Counted from the stretch's first letter, positions 1-8,566 are shown. The stretch is 64,000 nucleotides of DNA from Mariniphaga sp963747515 (GCA_963747515.1 CAVVFN010000005.1:372001-436000); one strand, 5' to 3'. Notes: generated by a model not told the origin, from the letters alone. Numbers and translations are program-made.

Positions 1-263
1 CCTGGTTTTTGTGTTTCCAATATTGCAGAAATAAGCTTATCATATACCAAAGGATTTTTCATAATTATTTCTTTTGAGTCAATGTTTAAATCTTGTCCAT
101 TACCTTTAAAATAATGACTTATGAACTTACGTGGTAATTTAAAACAAGAGATGTAAAAGATTGCTGCTACTGAAATAATCTTAGATTTGAAAATATGTGG
201 ATTAAGGTAAGGAATCAAGTATTTCCACAAAAATAAATCGATGGTTAAAATTGAAGTTTTCAT
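1..263 (-). CDS. Hypothetical protein, C-terminus cut by window edge
   Basis: An open frame on the minus strand starts with ATG at 261-263 (MKTSILTIDLFLWKYL) and runs without a stop to the left edge, giving 87 visible codons. The visible part is rich in hydrophobic and basic residues (KYLIPYLNPHIFKSKI, then FYISCFKLPRKF) with no motif I recognise. The gene lies just left of the degenerate attC-like region at 430-569, in the same orientation as the cassette genes, so it may belong to the next cassette. Start choice rests only on the first ATG of the frame. No function is proposed. Confidence 0.5.
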   Translation of the reverse strand, partial: MKTSILTIDLFLWKYLIPYLNPHIFKSKIISVAAIFYISCFKLPRKFISHYFKGNGQDLNIDSKEIIMKNPLVYDKLISAILETQKP

Positions 264-429
264 AAGATTTAGTTTTATTGTTTTAATAGTTTATATCATA
301 CCGGGATTTATTTTCCGATAAATACTTAATCAAGCTATTTGAATCTATCATTTCGCTTCATTTTGTTAATTCAAATATATTTATTTTTAAGCAAATTAGC
401 CATATTTTTTTTTAGCATGAACCTTGGGA
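264..429. other. AT-rich spacer, nothing recognised
   Basis: This very AT-rich stretch lies between the edge gene and the first attC-like region. I see no open frame, RNA gene or clear repeat in it. Confidence 0.4.
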
Positions 430-569
430 TATTACCTGTATCGTTTGGTGTATGAAGCGTTGGGCAGTTCGGACCGCATTGCTATCATGGTACACAGCCG
501 TTGAGTAAATATTGTTTGGTTTAAACTTAGTACTGTCTGCGTAATGTTTTATGACCGCGTATTAGGGGT
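430..569 (-). repeat. Degenerate attC-like region at left end of array
   Basis: The region directly precedes the left boundary of the first clear cassette (TTAGGGGTA at 562-570). It holds a GTTTGGTGTATGAAGC arm and short complementary stretches but no clean palindrome. Its last part, around AATGTTTTATGACCGCGT, recurs in the attC-like site at 36956-37193. I treat it as a decayed or recombined attC site because it sits exactly where one is required by the neighbouring cassette end. Confidence 0.4.
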
Positions 570-575
570 ATGTGC

Positions 576-1181
576 TTATTTCTCTTTCAGTCGTGTTATT
601 AAGTTGTTTATTTGGGTAAAATTGAAAAACGGATTGTCACTTCCTTTTTTTTCTATTTCTAACCTTTTCGCAAATTCATTTGTAATAAAGTCACCATTAC
701 TATTTAAATATTCGTAAAGATTTATTGATTTAAAGAATTTGGTTGTTTTCTCATAATTAGGGATATGCTGTCTTAGTGGAACACTTACTTGATTATAGTC
801 TAAGTAAATCCTTGATGAATAGTTCTCTAAAAAATGGATAAGAAACTAAAGTTCAATACAAGGCATTGATTCGATAAATTCAATTCTATTATTTGCTTTT
901 GTTTTTGCCTTCTCGATAAGATATCCCTTTTTCTCAGTGTCATTAGTAATTATTCTATCAAGGTCAAGAACACAAAAGACTAAATCATATCCTTCATCTC
1001 TCTTTTTTCTCGCTGTATTAATAATTGACTTGTAGTCCGAATGTTTTGGCAAATCAGGAGCCACTTTAAATGTGAACTTTTCGTATTGCCTCATATTGCT
1101 AAAATAAAACCATTCGGTTTCACCTTCACCAACAATAGCAACTTGAAATTTTGGTGGTCGACCTTTAGTTTTTCTCGCCAT
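576..1181 (-). pseudogene. RloB-like (AbiLii-type) TOPRIM protein, in-frame stop
   Basis: The first 111 codons show the RloB family start: VAIVGEGETEWFYF supplies the acidic GEGxTE motif and FCVLDLDR the DxD-type motif of a TOPRIM-like nuclease fold. At 846-848 the frame meets TAG where the family has a conserved ELW or ELWF segment (here PCIEL-stop-FLIHFLENY). Reading on in the same frame gives 89 more sensible codons up to a TAA at 576-578, for a total near the usual 200 residues. A single TGG-to-TAG change therefore explains the truncation. The ATG overlaps the end of the upstream ATPase gene by 17 bases, so the two are translationally coupled. In AbiL-like systems the pair is an ATPase plus RloB-type effector in phage defence. 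That role is inferred from family only. Confidence 0.7.
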
Positions 1182-2463
1182 GTTTCGATAATATTAGTTC
1201 ACCAAGTTCTGGTTTAGCTCCTAATTTCCCAATTTTATATGCATTATAAGCAGATAAATTCTTATGTAACTTAAAGTCTAATAATGAATATAATTCAGAA
1301 GCTCCAAATTCATTTTTATTAGCAAACCAAACTGTATCTCTTCGCAGAAAATCTTCATTTAAAAGATTTATATCATGAGTTGAAAACAACAACTGTGAGT
1401 TATTTGAATTCATTAAAAATGTCTTTACAAAATGTGCTACTAAATCATAATGCAAAGAATTCTCAATTTCATCTATACAAAGAAAAGTATTAGATGATAA
1501 TAGTTTATTTAAAACGCCACCAAGTCCATAAAATCGAATTGTTCCATTTGATTCAAGTTTTCTTGGTAGGTTTTTTTCCATTAGTCTGGTTGTATGCTGA
1601 AATGAAATATCCTTTGCTTTTAACATTTTCTTCTGAAGAATTTCTTCTTTCAAATTGTCAGGCATATCCATACCTGAAATTTTAGATTCAAGTTCTTCAT
1701 CAATTGGTATATCTTCTTCATCAATATCAATTGATGATATATTAAAGTCTGCTTTTTGCAAAACTTCCAAAACAAAGTCCCTGCATAAATTATCTTTTTC
1801 CAGCCTTGAACTTGTCCAGCCAAATAAATCTGTTTTGGAGTGAATCATTTGCATAAAGTCTTCGCTGAACCAGTTAAAAACATCATCAAATATTGATTTT
1901 TCCGTGTTCGCCTTTGAAAACGCTGAAAATACAGAGCTATTTGAAATTGTTAAACCTTCAATGAGTTTTTTGTCAGATGCTTTTAAATCAATTGTTCCGC
2001 CAAATTTTATTACAGACTTTTCTTTCTTTTCATCAAACCACCTCTCAAAGAAAATAGCAGGTTGAATTCCTGGGTAGTAAACTAAGTTCTCTTCAATTAC
2101 TCTTTTATCATCTAAAACAACTGAATACACATATTTTATTTGATTCAAATAGAATGTTAATTCAAATCGGCTAGGCTTTTCAATATATGAATCATCAAAT
2201 TGAAAAGGAATTACTCCAGTTGATTCTGTTTTATCACTTTTTTGTCTGAGGACAAATTTTCGTAAAAACTCAAGTGATTTTAACAGGTTTGTTTTCCCTG
2301 AGGCGTTTGCACCATAAATGAGTCCAAGTTTTAAAACTTTAACTCCCTCTTTTACTTGGACACAATATTGAGATTCGTATTCTTTATCGGAAGAAGGGTC
2401 AAAGCTCAATACTTGCTCTTCTCTAAACGATAAATAATTTTCCACTTTAAATTCTAAAATCAT
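1165..2463 (-). CDS. AAA ATPase of RloA/AbiLi type
   Basis: The 432-residue protein starts MILEFKVENYLSFREE, the standard N-terminus of OLD/RloA-like ABC-type ATPases. Walker A is GANASGKT at residues 51-58. Near the C-terminus TFLCIDEIENSLH is Walker B, and LLFSTHD carries the switch histidine. The insert between them is the usual variable arm. It is the upstream gene of a two-gene cassette with the RloB-like partner and overlaps it by 17 bases. Family knowledge points to an ATPase sensor that controls a TOPRIM nuclease in abortive-infection systems (AbiL, with PARIS a more distant analogue). The ATPase is intact while the partner carries a stop, so the system may be inactive here. Confidence 0.8.
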   Translation of the reverse strand: MILEFKVENYLSFREEQVLSFDPSSDKEYESQYCVQVKEGVKVLKLGLIYGANASGKTNLLKSLEFLRKFVLRQKSDKTESTGVIPFQFDDSYIEKPSRFELTFYLNQIKYVYSVVLDDKRVIEENLVYYPGIQPAIFFERWFDEKKEKSVIKFGGTIDLKASDKKLIEGLTISNSSVFSAFSKANTEKSIFDDVFNWFSEDFMQMIHSKTDLFGWTSSRLEKDNLCRDFVLEVLQKADFNISSIDIDEEDIPIDEELESKISGMDMPDNLKEEILQKKMLKAKDISFQHTTRLMEKNLPRKLESNGTIRFYGLGGVLNKLLSSNTFLCIDEIENSLHYDLVAHFVKTFLMNSNNSQLLFSTHDINLLNEDFLRRDTVWFANKNEFGASELYSLLDFKLHKNLSAYNAYKIGKLGAKPELGELILSKHGEKN

Positions 2464-2536
2464 CTCTATTGCTTTTTTTGGTAAATATATTACATATATT
2501 TACAATAGAAACAATATTTTGTGGATTTTGTTGCAT

Positions 2537-2668
2537 TACCCCTAACGGTTAAGTATATGGTTTGTGCGCTTAACCGGAACATCAGATAATAGCACGAACC
2601 TAACAGCGCATAAACTATATACATCGCTGGGCGCTACGCGCCGCTCAGAGTCCTATTTATTATAGCTC
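2537..2668 (-). repeat. attC-like site 1 (hybrid right end)
   Basis: The left end TACCCCTAAC is the reverse complement of the TTAGGGGTA that opens the previous cassette. Next comes a long-arm palindrome in which GTATATGGTTTGTGCGC pairs with GCGCATAAACTATATAC, almost the same as the site at 9174-9272. The expected right end ATTG-TT is replaced by a 37-base element ending CCTATTTA, directly followed by TTATAGCTC, the start of the Fic cassette. Confidence 0.75.
2623..2659 (-). repeat. Element A: 37-bp CCTATTTA-ending repeat, copy 1
   Basis: The sequence ATCGCTGGGCGCTACGCG followed by CCGCTCAGAGTCCTATTTA contains a small GGCGC...GCGCC hairpin. It replaces the right end of the attC site, and a cassette starts at the very next base. 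Other copies are at 17526-17560, 31061-31124, 32286-32347 and 37124-37185. Confidence 0.65.
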
Positions 2669-2684
2669 GTTTTTTATTTTCCTT

Positions 2685-3731
2685 TTAAAAATATGTATTT
2701 ACTGCAAATTCAAATTGATTGATAAAAATCTCTTTAAATACCGATAAATTATTTTGCTCATAAAACAATAACATTGCTTTCTTATATTCCACCGAATCAA
2801 CAGTCCTGAAGGAAATTGGGCAATATTTGTTGTTCATTAGAATTGCATTGCTTACAATTCTTGCAGTCCTTTTATTCCCGTCCACAAAAGGTTGGATGTA
2901 CGAAATTAACCCTAAAGTCAAAAGTGCTTTTTCGAAAATATTGTCTTTGCCATTAATCAATTCGCACATATTTTCCAATGATTCCTTGATTTGAAATTCA
3001 TTGTCCAGTGGTCGATAATTAGTACCGGAAATACCGACTCTTCTTTTTCGAATATTCCTGTCGATTGTTAATTCTTTGATTAAAATACTATGAATATCCT
3101 CAATTTTTGAAACAGTCAGCGGTATTAAATAATCTGGATTTTCAATAACAAAATCAATCGCATCTTTATGATTTAGAAGCATTATTGCTTCTTCTTTTGT
3201 TTTTCCGGCGGCAGTTTCTTTTTCTTTAAGCAATCTTTCTGTTTCTAGCAGGGAGTAAGTGTTCCCTTCAATTTGTGAAGATTTCCAACTCAAATCGATT
3301 GCCAGCCTTTCCAGTTCTTTTTTATACTCAAATTCCGAAAGTTGTGAAAGATTGTTTTTATAAGTTTTTTGAAGTTCTGATAATTTTTTAAGTTCACTTT
3401 CTTTAAATAGTCCAGTATTTACTAGCGTTTCTGAAATTAGGTTTAAATTGAAATTTTCTTTAATTGTTCGCTCGTCAATTTCCTTTTTATAGTATTCGTC
3501 TATGTCAACCGGTTTTAGTAATTCATAAGCTGGAGAGATAATATATTTTGTAGCTTTCCCTTGTCCGACTTTTGAAATTAGGTTATCGGAAGTAAGATTT
3601 AATAAAACTCTTTTAACCGTTGCATAACTCAATGATATTGAAATTCCTTCATGAATTTCTTTGGAAGTACATTCTTTATTTTGAAGAATGAAATTCAGTA
3701 TTTCGGAGTCTCTTTTGTTTTTCATTGTCAA
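2685..3731 (-). CDS. Fic-family protein with N-terminal winged helix, Gln in place of catalytic His
   Basis: The protein has 348 residues. Residues 1-65 look like a winged-helix DNA-binding domain (SKEIHEGISISLSYATVKR). Residues 151-157 (SSQIEGN) match the inhibitory (S/T)xxxE(G/N) helix of class II Fic proteins. The core motif at 280-291 reads QPFVDGNKRTAR instead of HPFxDGNGRxxR, so the general-base histidine is Gln and the second Gly is Lys. A GNKR core is also seen in some Fic/Doc relatives. AMPylation is therefore uncertain, and a regulatory or altered activity is possible. It is the only gene of its cassette, whose ends TTATAGCTC and GAGCTATAA are complementary. A second in-frame ATG lies two codons downstream of the first. 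Confidence 0.8.
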   Translation of the reverse strand: MTMKNKRDSEILNFILQNKECTSKEIHEGISISLSYATVKRVLLNLTSDNLISKVGQGKATKYIISPAYELLKPVDIDEYYKKEIDERTIKENFNLNLISETLVNTGLFKESELKKLSELQKTYKNNLSQLSEFEYKKELERLAIDLSWKSSQIEGNTYSLLETERLLKEKETAAGKTKEEAIMLLNHKDAIDFVIENPDYLIPLTVSKIEDIHSILIKELTIDRNIRKRRVGISGTNYRPLDNEFQIKESLENMCELINGKDNIFEKALLTLGLISYIQPFVDGNKRTARIVSNAILMNNKYCPISFRTVDSVEYKKAMLLFYEQNNLSVFKEIFINQFEFAVNTYF

Positions 3732-3823
3732 TTTATTTAGCTCACTAAAATATTAAATACGGCTCAGATTTGCAATAATTGTGAGCTGAATCTTTTTTCA
3801 AAATGAGCTATAACGTTCAGGTG

Positions 3824-5719
3824 GTCGAGTAGGCAAAGGGAGTTTCACCCTAAGCCTCTCACAGAACCGTGCTTGATAGTCTCCCATCACACGGCTCTTG
3901 TTATACAAATCTAAACGCTTCATCCAGTTAATCCTATTTTCCAATGATAAAATAAACCGGGGAATTGTTCCCGTACTCTTGTAAACCATTGAAACGCTCG
4001 TTTTATACTGGTCTTGTAGCGTTTGTACCTTTTCCTTGCCCAGCGGATTAGCCGTTTATTCAACAAACAGAAAACTGGATTCATGGCACTTTTCCTAAAT
4101 TTACCATAGTAGTTCACCCATCCCCGAATATAAGGATTTAAAAACTGGGCTACGCCTACAATACTTTTATGGGTCAGGCCAACAATGTTCAATTCTTCCA
4201 TTTTATCTGCTATCCGTTTCTTCGAACCGATGCTGATAGCACAATCATAACCAAGAAACAGTTTTCCTGTTTTCCTGGACTTTGTTGTGCGAGGCTGGAA
4301 AGAGTATCCCAGGAAATCAAATTTTACATTTTCATGTTTCTCTTGTCTCCTGTAGTCTTTACAGTAAACAATTTTGGTCTTTTCCGGGTGCAACTCCAAC
4401 CCGCATTCTTTCATCCGTTCACGAACAGCATTCAACGTTTGTTCCGCATGAGTTTTGCTCCGGCAGTGCAGAATGGCATCATCGGCATAACGCGCAAACA
4501 TAACTGTCGGATGATTAAGCTCAAGCCATTTGTCCATAGCATAATGGAGAAACAGGTTTGCAAGCAACGGGCTTATTACACCTCCCTGTGGCGTTCCCTT
4601 CCCCTGTTTCTGAACCAGTTCACCTGATTCCTTGTACACAGGGGCAGTTAGCCACCTCTTGATGTACATCATACACCAGTTCTCCGTCACATGTTTCTCT
4701 AAAGCAAGCAGCAATTTTCCGTGGTCAATATTATCAAAGAACCCTTTAATGTCAAGGTCAATTACCCAGTCATATTTCCTGCAATTGTTCCTTACCGATT
4801 CCAATGCCTGATGGGCATTCCTGTTCGGTCGATATCCATAGGAGCTTGTACTGAATAACTTTTCAAACCTTGGCTCTAAGTAATCTTTAATAACCGTTTG
4901 TCCAATCCTGTCGGCAATGGTTGGGATTCCGAGCTTACGGGTTTTCCCGTCTTTCTTTGGTATCTCAACTGCCTTAACAGGCGGTGGAAAATAACTGCCC
5001 GATGCCATACGATTCCAAAGTTTGTACAGGTGTTTCGACCGGTCAGCATCAAATTCCTCCATGCTGATTTCATCAATCCCCGCACTTCCCTTGTTGGCTT
5101 TCACTTTCTTGTAAGCCGCCCAAATCATTTCACGGCTTACCGGTACTGATTTTGTCTCATTCCATAAATTCATCCTCTTTCGAGTTGTTAAATGTTATGA
5201 TACTGTATAACCTGACCCCTTCGCTCCATTCCCGTTACAGGAACTTCATCACTACTACGGGTCAGTCCGTCCCTGCATGGCACTTCGTTATTCTGCCTCT
5301 GGGGTGTGCCCATTGTGCATTTCACTTTGCATTACCATGCAGGTTCCCGGGTTCCGTAATTAAGCCCGGATAAAGGTCATGCCGCCTGAAAGACGCCTGC
5401 CGCACAGCCAGTAGACAGGTGCCCGCTGTGCTTATCACTGCATAACTTGCTCTACAGCTTTTGACAGAATATGGCCACTTCCCGACTCCTCTTCAGCGGT
5501 TACGGTTAGTTCATCTCCTTTATCCATACCTGACCATGCTCGTGACATAGTCTTTTCCTAAACGCTCAGCACCATGCCTCTTAAACACAGCACCTTTAGG
5601 TGGTTTGATGCCCCCTCCTGCAAGACGACACCGGTGGTTCTACCTTACAACTGGTATCCACCATCTTAACTACAGCATGCAATGAACTTATCTTGCCGAA
5701 TCATTGCTTCCCGGCACAC
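3824..5719 (-). mobile_element. Group IIC-attC intron 1, full length
   Basis: On the minus strand the element starts GTGTGCCGGG at 5719 (GUGYG-type 5' end) and ends CCTACTCGAC at 3824. About 545 bases of ribozyme domains I-IV precede the RT gene. After it comes a domain V hairpin (minus strand near 3905-3860: AGAGCCGTGTG paired with AAGCACGGTTCT), then a domain VI hairpin. The element lies inside an attC-like site, as expected for the group IIC-attC lineage, which targets folded attC sites. The RT frame is open, so this is the one copy in the window that could be active. Confidence 0.88.
3920..5173 (-). CDS. ltrA: Group II intron reverse transcriptase/maturase
   Basis: The 417-residue intron-encoded protein reverse-transcribes the intron and helps it splice. 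RT motifs are clear: a conserved loop at about 113-120 (SYGYRPNRNA), DLDIKGFFDNIDH at 139-151, QGKGTPQGGVISPLLANL at about 190-207 and the catalytic YADD at 229-232. The maturase (GIIM) domain follows (VNYYGKFRK, then the C-terminal RWARKRYKRY). No HNH endonuclease domain is present, as usual for class C. It lies in domain IV of intron 1. The ATG at 5171-5173 gives MNLWNETKSVPVSRE, the same start as the related copies in the window. Confidence 0.92.
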   Translation of the reverse strand: MNLWNETKSVPVSREMIWAAYKKVKANKGSAGIDEISMEEFDADRSKHLYKLWNRMASGSYFPPPVKAVEIPKKDGKTRKLGIPTIADRIGQTVIKDYLEPRFEKLFSTSSYGYRPNRNAHQALESVRNNCRKYDWVIDLDIKGFFDNIDHGKLLLALEKHVTENWCMMYIKRWLTAPVYKESGELVQKQGKGTPQGGVISPLLANLFLHYAMDKWLELNHPTVMFARYADDAILHCRSKTHAEQTLNAVRERMKECGLELHPEKTKIVYCKDYRRQEKHENVKFDFLGYSFQPRTTKSRKTGKLFLGYDCAISIGSKKRIADKMEELNIVGLTHKSIVGVAQFLNPYIRGWVNYYGKFRKSAMNPVFCLLNKRLIRWARKRYKRYKTSIKRAFQWFTRVREQFPGLFYHWKIGLTG

Positions 5720-5843
5720 CAAATTTCTCGTAGCGGATTTCGAAGCGCTTTCCTGTCTGCCAGAACTGAATTACGAAACGAGAATCCGAGGCTGAAACAC
5801 TCTCGGACACCGCTATGAAATTTGCACTCCTGCTACCCGCAGT

Positions 5844-6086
5844 TTATTGGTTAATTCGGATACTATTCTTATATAAAATTTCAGGATCTAAATCTGCGTC
5901 ATTGGCCCATTCAATCGAATCAAAACAAGGTTTAACAGTTTTAAACATCATAGGATCTTTGAGCTCTTGAAAAATCCCCAAATCCAGATATGGTTTCATA
6001 TCAAATTGTCTCACCTCTCCATTCTCATAACTTAGAAGCAGCAAGTAGTCATTTTGAGTTTTTACTTCTTTTATCGTTAAATACAT
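5844..6086 (-). CDS. DUF2442 family protein
   Basis: This 80-residue protein begins MYLTIKEVKTQNDYLLLLSYENGE and continues with the VRQFDMKPYL and FDSIEWANDADLDPE segments typical of DUF2442. Such proteins are very often encoded directly after a DUF4160 gene, as here with a 6-base gap. The arrangement resembles a toxin-antitoxin-like or small regulatory pair, but the biochemical role is not established. The pair fills one cassette between attC-like sites 2 and 3. Confidence 0.85.
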   Translation of the reverse strand: MYLTIKEVKTQNDYLLLLSYENGEVRQFDMKPYLDLGIFQELKDPMMFKTVKPCFDSIEWANDADLDPEILYKNSIRINQ

Positions 6087-6092
6087 ATCTGT

Positions 6093-6359
6093 TTATTTTA
6101 AAGGTTCTATTTTAAATGGTTTTTCTCCATTTTGACATAATTCCCAATCCGCCAATAATTCATCTTTATGAATCTCCATCCATGCTTGAATCAGCCGAGT
6201 CTGTCTGATTGGTATATCTCCATCAATTAAATCACCATCAATTATTTTAAAAGTTGCTTTTGTATCTTGATAATATGCGTGTATGTGAGGTGGATTATGC
6301 TCTTTTGGGGCAAAATACATTCTAATAATTATCCCGTAAAACATTGATATTGTTGGCAT
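6093..6359 (-). CDS. DUF4160 family protein
   Basis: The 88-residue protein has the family hallmark MFYGIIIRMYFAPKEHNPPH followed by IHAYYQD and a C-terminal helix with WELCQNGEKPFKI. It is the promoter-proximal partner of the DUF2442 gene in the same cassette. The function of the family is unknown; its pairing and mobility suggest a stabilising or defence module. That is inference. Confidence 0.85.
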   Translation of the reverse strand: MPTISMFYGIIIRMYFAPKEHNPPHIHAYYQDTKATFKIIDGDLIDGDIPIRQTRLIQAWMEIHKDELLADWELCQNGEKPFKIEPLK

Positions 6360-6431
6360 GTTATATTTTTTCTCAAATATACAAATATCTTGTCACTGAT
6401 TCTTGCGTCGATGGTTTTTCGTCATCTAAAT

Positions 6432-6567
6432 TGCGGGTAACGTTGGTACATGTTGAGGAGCGGATTTCGGAGCTTCGTTCCTGTCCGGCAGGACGGAACG
6501 ATGATGAGAAAATCCGCAGTTAAAAACCGCACCAACCCCGCTCTGAAATATGTACTTTGTTATGGGC
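6432..6567 (-). repeat. attC-like site 3
   Basis: Left end TGCGGGTAAC, right end GTTATGGGC. The arms GTACATGTTGAGGAGCGG and CCCCGCTCTGAAATATGTAC are complementary apart from spacer bases. The central part (TTTCGGAGCTTCGTTCCTG, GTCCGGCAGGACGGAACGA) forms a second hairpin shared with sites 2, 4 and 14. The right end opens a cassette that closes with GCCCATAAC. Confidence 0.85.
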
Positions 6568-6573
6568 TGAACT

Positions 6574-7215
6574 TTATTCATTCAAATATCTTTTTACTTT
6601 CTTTTCCGCAGATTCTTCCAGTGTCAGTAAAAATACCGCAGTCCACAACCTGTCGTTACTATTGTTAAAATCAAAGTCTTTGTGGTTATATAAAAATCCT
6701 ACCACAATACTCGGAGACAGACCTCCAGCAACTTCAATAGCTTCATAAAATCCTTTGTATTTTTTGTTGTTTTCTCCTAAGTCTTGTATCAACTTTACGA
6801 AATCACCCATAAAGTTCAAGTCAATTAAAATAAAATTCTCAGGATTATACAAAGTAGTATCTTTCGTTTTTACTATCCTCGATGTGGTTGATTTAATCCA
6901 TATTTTATTGAATAGTGCGGAATCAATACTGAATAGAAATTCATATTTCATTTCTTCGCCGAATGCCCAGTCCGAATTACCATTAGTTGCATTTTCGTGA
7001 AGTAAATCAAGATACTTGTGGTAGGCTTTATCAATTTCTTTTAATTCAGTTTTTGATATTACCAGACTGTCAACAAACGAAATAATTTTTACCAATTCTG
7101 CTGTTTCTTTTTTGTCAAAGTATTTTTCAATTTGCTTTGAATCTAAATCATTTTGCCCAACACATGAATTAGCGAAAATCAAGATTGTTGTAAGTATTAA
7201 AATTAGTTTATGCAT
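6574..7215 (-). CDS. Predicted lipoprotein, function unknown
   Basis: From the ATG at 7213-7215 the protein starts MHKLILILTTILIFANSCVG, a lipoprotein signal peptide with a cysteine (NSC) near residue 18, so it should be anchored in the envelope. A longer reading from 7236 would start inside the attC-like site and is less likely. The mature part is acidic and helical, with no motif I recognise. It is the only gene in its cassette. The family is not identified. Confidence 0.6.
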   Translation of the reverse strand: MHKLILILTTILIFANSCVGQNDLDSKQIEKYFDKKETAELVKIISFVDSLVISKTELKEIDKAYHKYLDLLHENATNGNSDWAFGEEMKYEFLFSIDSALFNKIWIKSTTSRIVKTKDTTLYNPENFILIDLNFMGDFVKLIQDLGENNKKYKGFYEAIEVAGGLSPSIVVGFLYNHKDFDFNNSNDRLWTAVFLLTLEESAEKKVKRYLNE

Positions 7216-7230
7216 CTCTGTTTTAGTTTT

Positions 7231-7364
7231 GCCCATAACGGTTGGTGCATGTTGCGGAGCGGTTTTCGGAGCGAGTTCATGTCCGGTAGGACTGAACTTG
7301 ATGCGAGAACCGCCGCCCGAAAACCACCGGCCCCGCTATGCAATATGGCACATTGTTGTGTGCT
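7231..7364 (-). repeat. attC-like site 4
   Basis: Left end GCCCATAAC, right end GTTGTGTGCT. Arms GGTGCATGTTGCGGAGCGG and CCCCGCTATGCAATATGGCAC are complementary. The inner hairpin around GTCCGGTAGGAC is shared with sites 3 and 14. The right end is complementary to AGCACACAAC, which closes the next cassette at 8419-8428. Confidence 0.85.
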
Positions 7365-7388
7365 GTTTTTTTCATAATAAGATTATTT

Positions 7389-7727
7389 CTATAGAGCAAC
7401 CAAAGTAATGTCATAACCTTTACCCGCTTGAATAGACAAGTGATCAGAATTCACAACAATAGGAAACCTATCGTCTCCTTTTATTTCAATTTTAACATTT
7501 TTAAATTCGGCAGTTGAAACATTCTGAAATAAATGTCCAAAAACAAATTTAAAGCCTGTTTCATCTTGAATTAATTCATATATGCATAACGGCTTTCCGT
7601 CTCTAAAAACATAAATCTCAGTAAAATTGAAAATATAATTATCGGCAACTCCAACCACTTCTGATTTAAATTTCCGCGATTTCAAAATTTGATGTAATTC
7701 ACTAATTGTTATCATAGTAGGTTCCAT
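7389..7727 (-). CDS. Hypothetical protein
   Basis: The 112-residue protein starts MEPTMITISELHQILKSRKF and is rich in alternating hydrophobic and charged residues (IFNFTEIYVFRDGKPLC), suggesting a small beta-rich domain. It is the second gene of its cassette and starts at the base before the stop codon of the upstream gene, so the two are likely co-translated. I do not recognise the family. Confidence 0.55.
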   Translation of the reverse strand: MEPTMITISELHQILKSRKFKSEVVGVADNYIFNFTEIYVFRDGKPLCIYELIQDETGFKFVFGHLFQNVSTAEFKNVKIEIKGDDRFPIVVNSDHLSIQAGKGYDITLVAL

Positions 7728-8389
7728 TTAAGTAAACTTTGGACATTCAGTTGGATCAAAATAAAGACAACCTGTTTCGTTGGTTCCACCACATATATCA
7801 CAACTCCAATACTCTGCTTTCGAATTTTTCGTTTTCCCTATTTTTAATAGATTTTTAAGCAAAATATCTCCTTCCATAAAATCATTAGTATCTTTATCAA
7901 TCTTTAGTTCATAAAATTTATCCTTTTGATCCGGGAGTCTGTCAAATAAAAATATTTAGCATTATTCGGAAATTGTGATAAATCAATTTTGTTATAGCTG
8001 GATAATCGGAAAGTGCTTATTATAAAAATTTGACTATCATCCCACTTGTTATCTATCGAGGTTTTGGTTAACGCCTTAACATGTTCTATAGCCTTATCTG
8101 ATATAACCTTTGAGTCGTTTGTAGAATTAATATGTATATCGTCTGAGATGTGTAAATATCCAATCATCAACTTAGTAGTTACTTCATTCGTTTCGATAGC
8201 TAAAAGATGTTTGTCATTGTCTTCGAATAATTTCTTAGCGATTTCATCATTAGCTAAGAAATCAAACTTTACTTTTTGCCAAAGAAATATTTGCATCAGG
8301 TAATCAGGAACTTTAACAGCTAAGGTTCTTATTTCCTGATTCAAGTATTGGTTTAGCCCTTGAGGAGTTCTTAATTTATTAATGTCCAT
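7728..8389 (-). pseudogene. Hypothetical protein with probable frameshift, Cys-rich C-terminus
   Basis: The first part (MDINKLRTPQG, from the ATG at 8387-8389) reads to a stop at 7904. Near 7930 another frame takes over without a gap (DRLPDQKDKFYELKIDKDT) and runs to a TAA at 7728-7730. It includes a zinc-ribbon-like pattern CDICGG...C...C. The two parts join naturally if one base is out of place around 7925-7940. The joined product would be about 220 residues and abut the next gene exactly. A longer start at 8434 uses GTG inside the attC-like site and is unlikely. Function is unknown. Confidence 0.5.
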
Positions 8390-8418
8390 ATGCATTAGTT
8401 TGAAATGTTTATCAAAAT

Positions 8419-8557
8419 AGCACACAACGGTCACTTGTATGTGGTCGGGCGGGATTTCTGGAAGAAATCGTGTCAGACCCGCAGGAAAGTGGGCGCAAGG
8501 TCTGACTTGTCAGACCGCTAAAAGCCCCCGCCTGCCATATACAATTTGTTGTGGGTA
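8419..8557 (-). repeat. attC-like site 5
   Basis: Left end AGCACACAAC, right end GTTGTGGGTA. The arms CTTGTATGTGGTCGGGCGGG and CCCCCGCCTGCCATATACAA pair, with extra bases in the middle. The loop region carries GTCAGACCGC and its partial complement CTGACTTGTCAGACC. The right end is complementary to TACCCACAAC at 9174-9183. Confidence 0.85.
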
Positions 8558-8566
8558 TGTACTTTT

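Larger units (their letters stand above)
3805..5841 (-). repeat. attC-like site 2, interrupted by group IIC intron
   Basis: The left end GAGCTATAAC closes the Fic cassette. The right end GCTACCCGC, one base off from GTTACCCGC, opens the DUF2442/DUF4160 cassette that closes with TGCGGGTAAC. Removing 3824-5719 joins CAGGTG to CAAATTTC, and the joined arm GGTGCAAATTTC is then complementary to GAAATTTGCACTCC near 5815-5831. The palindrome is thus restored only when the intron is removed exactly at the predicted ends. Confidence 0.8.

Noticed and set aside
1494..1843. Two plus-strand frames opposite the RloA-type ATPase
   Set aside because: They are shadows of the ATPase coding strand. Their low-complexity serine runs come from the opposite codons.
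4169..4627. 152-codon plus-strand frame inside intron 1
   Set aside because: It is antisense to the RT gene, whose motifs are unmistakable, and shows no family-like features of its own.
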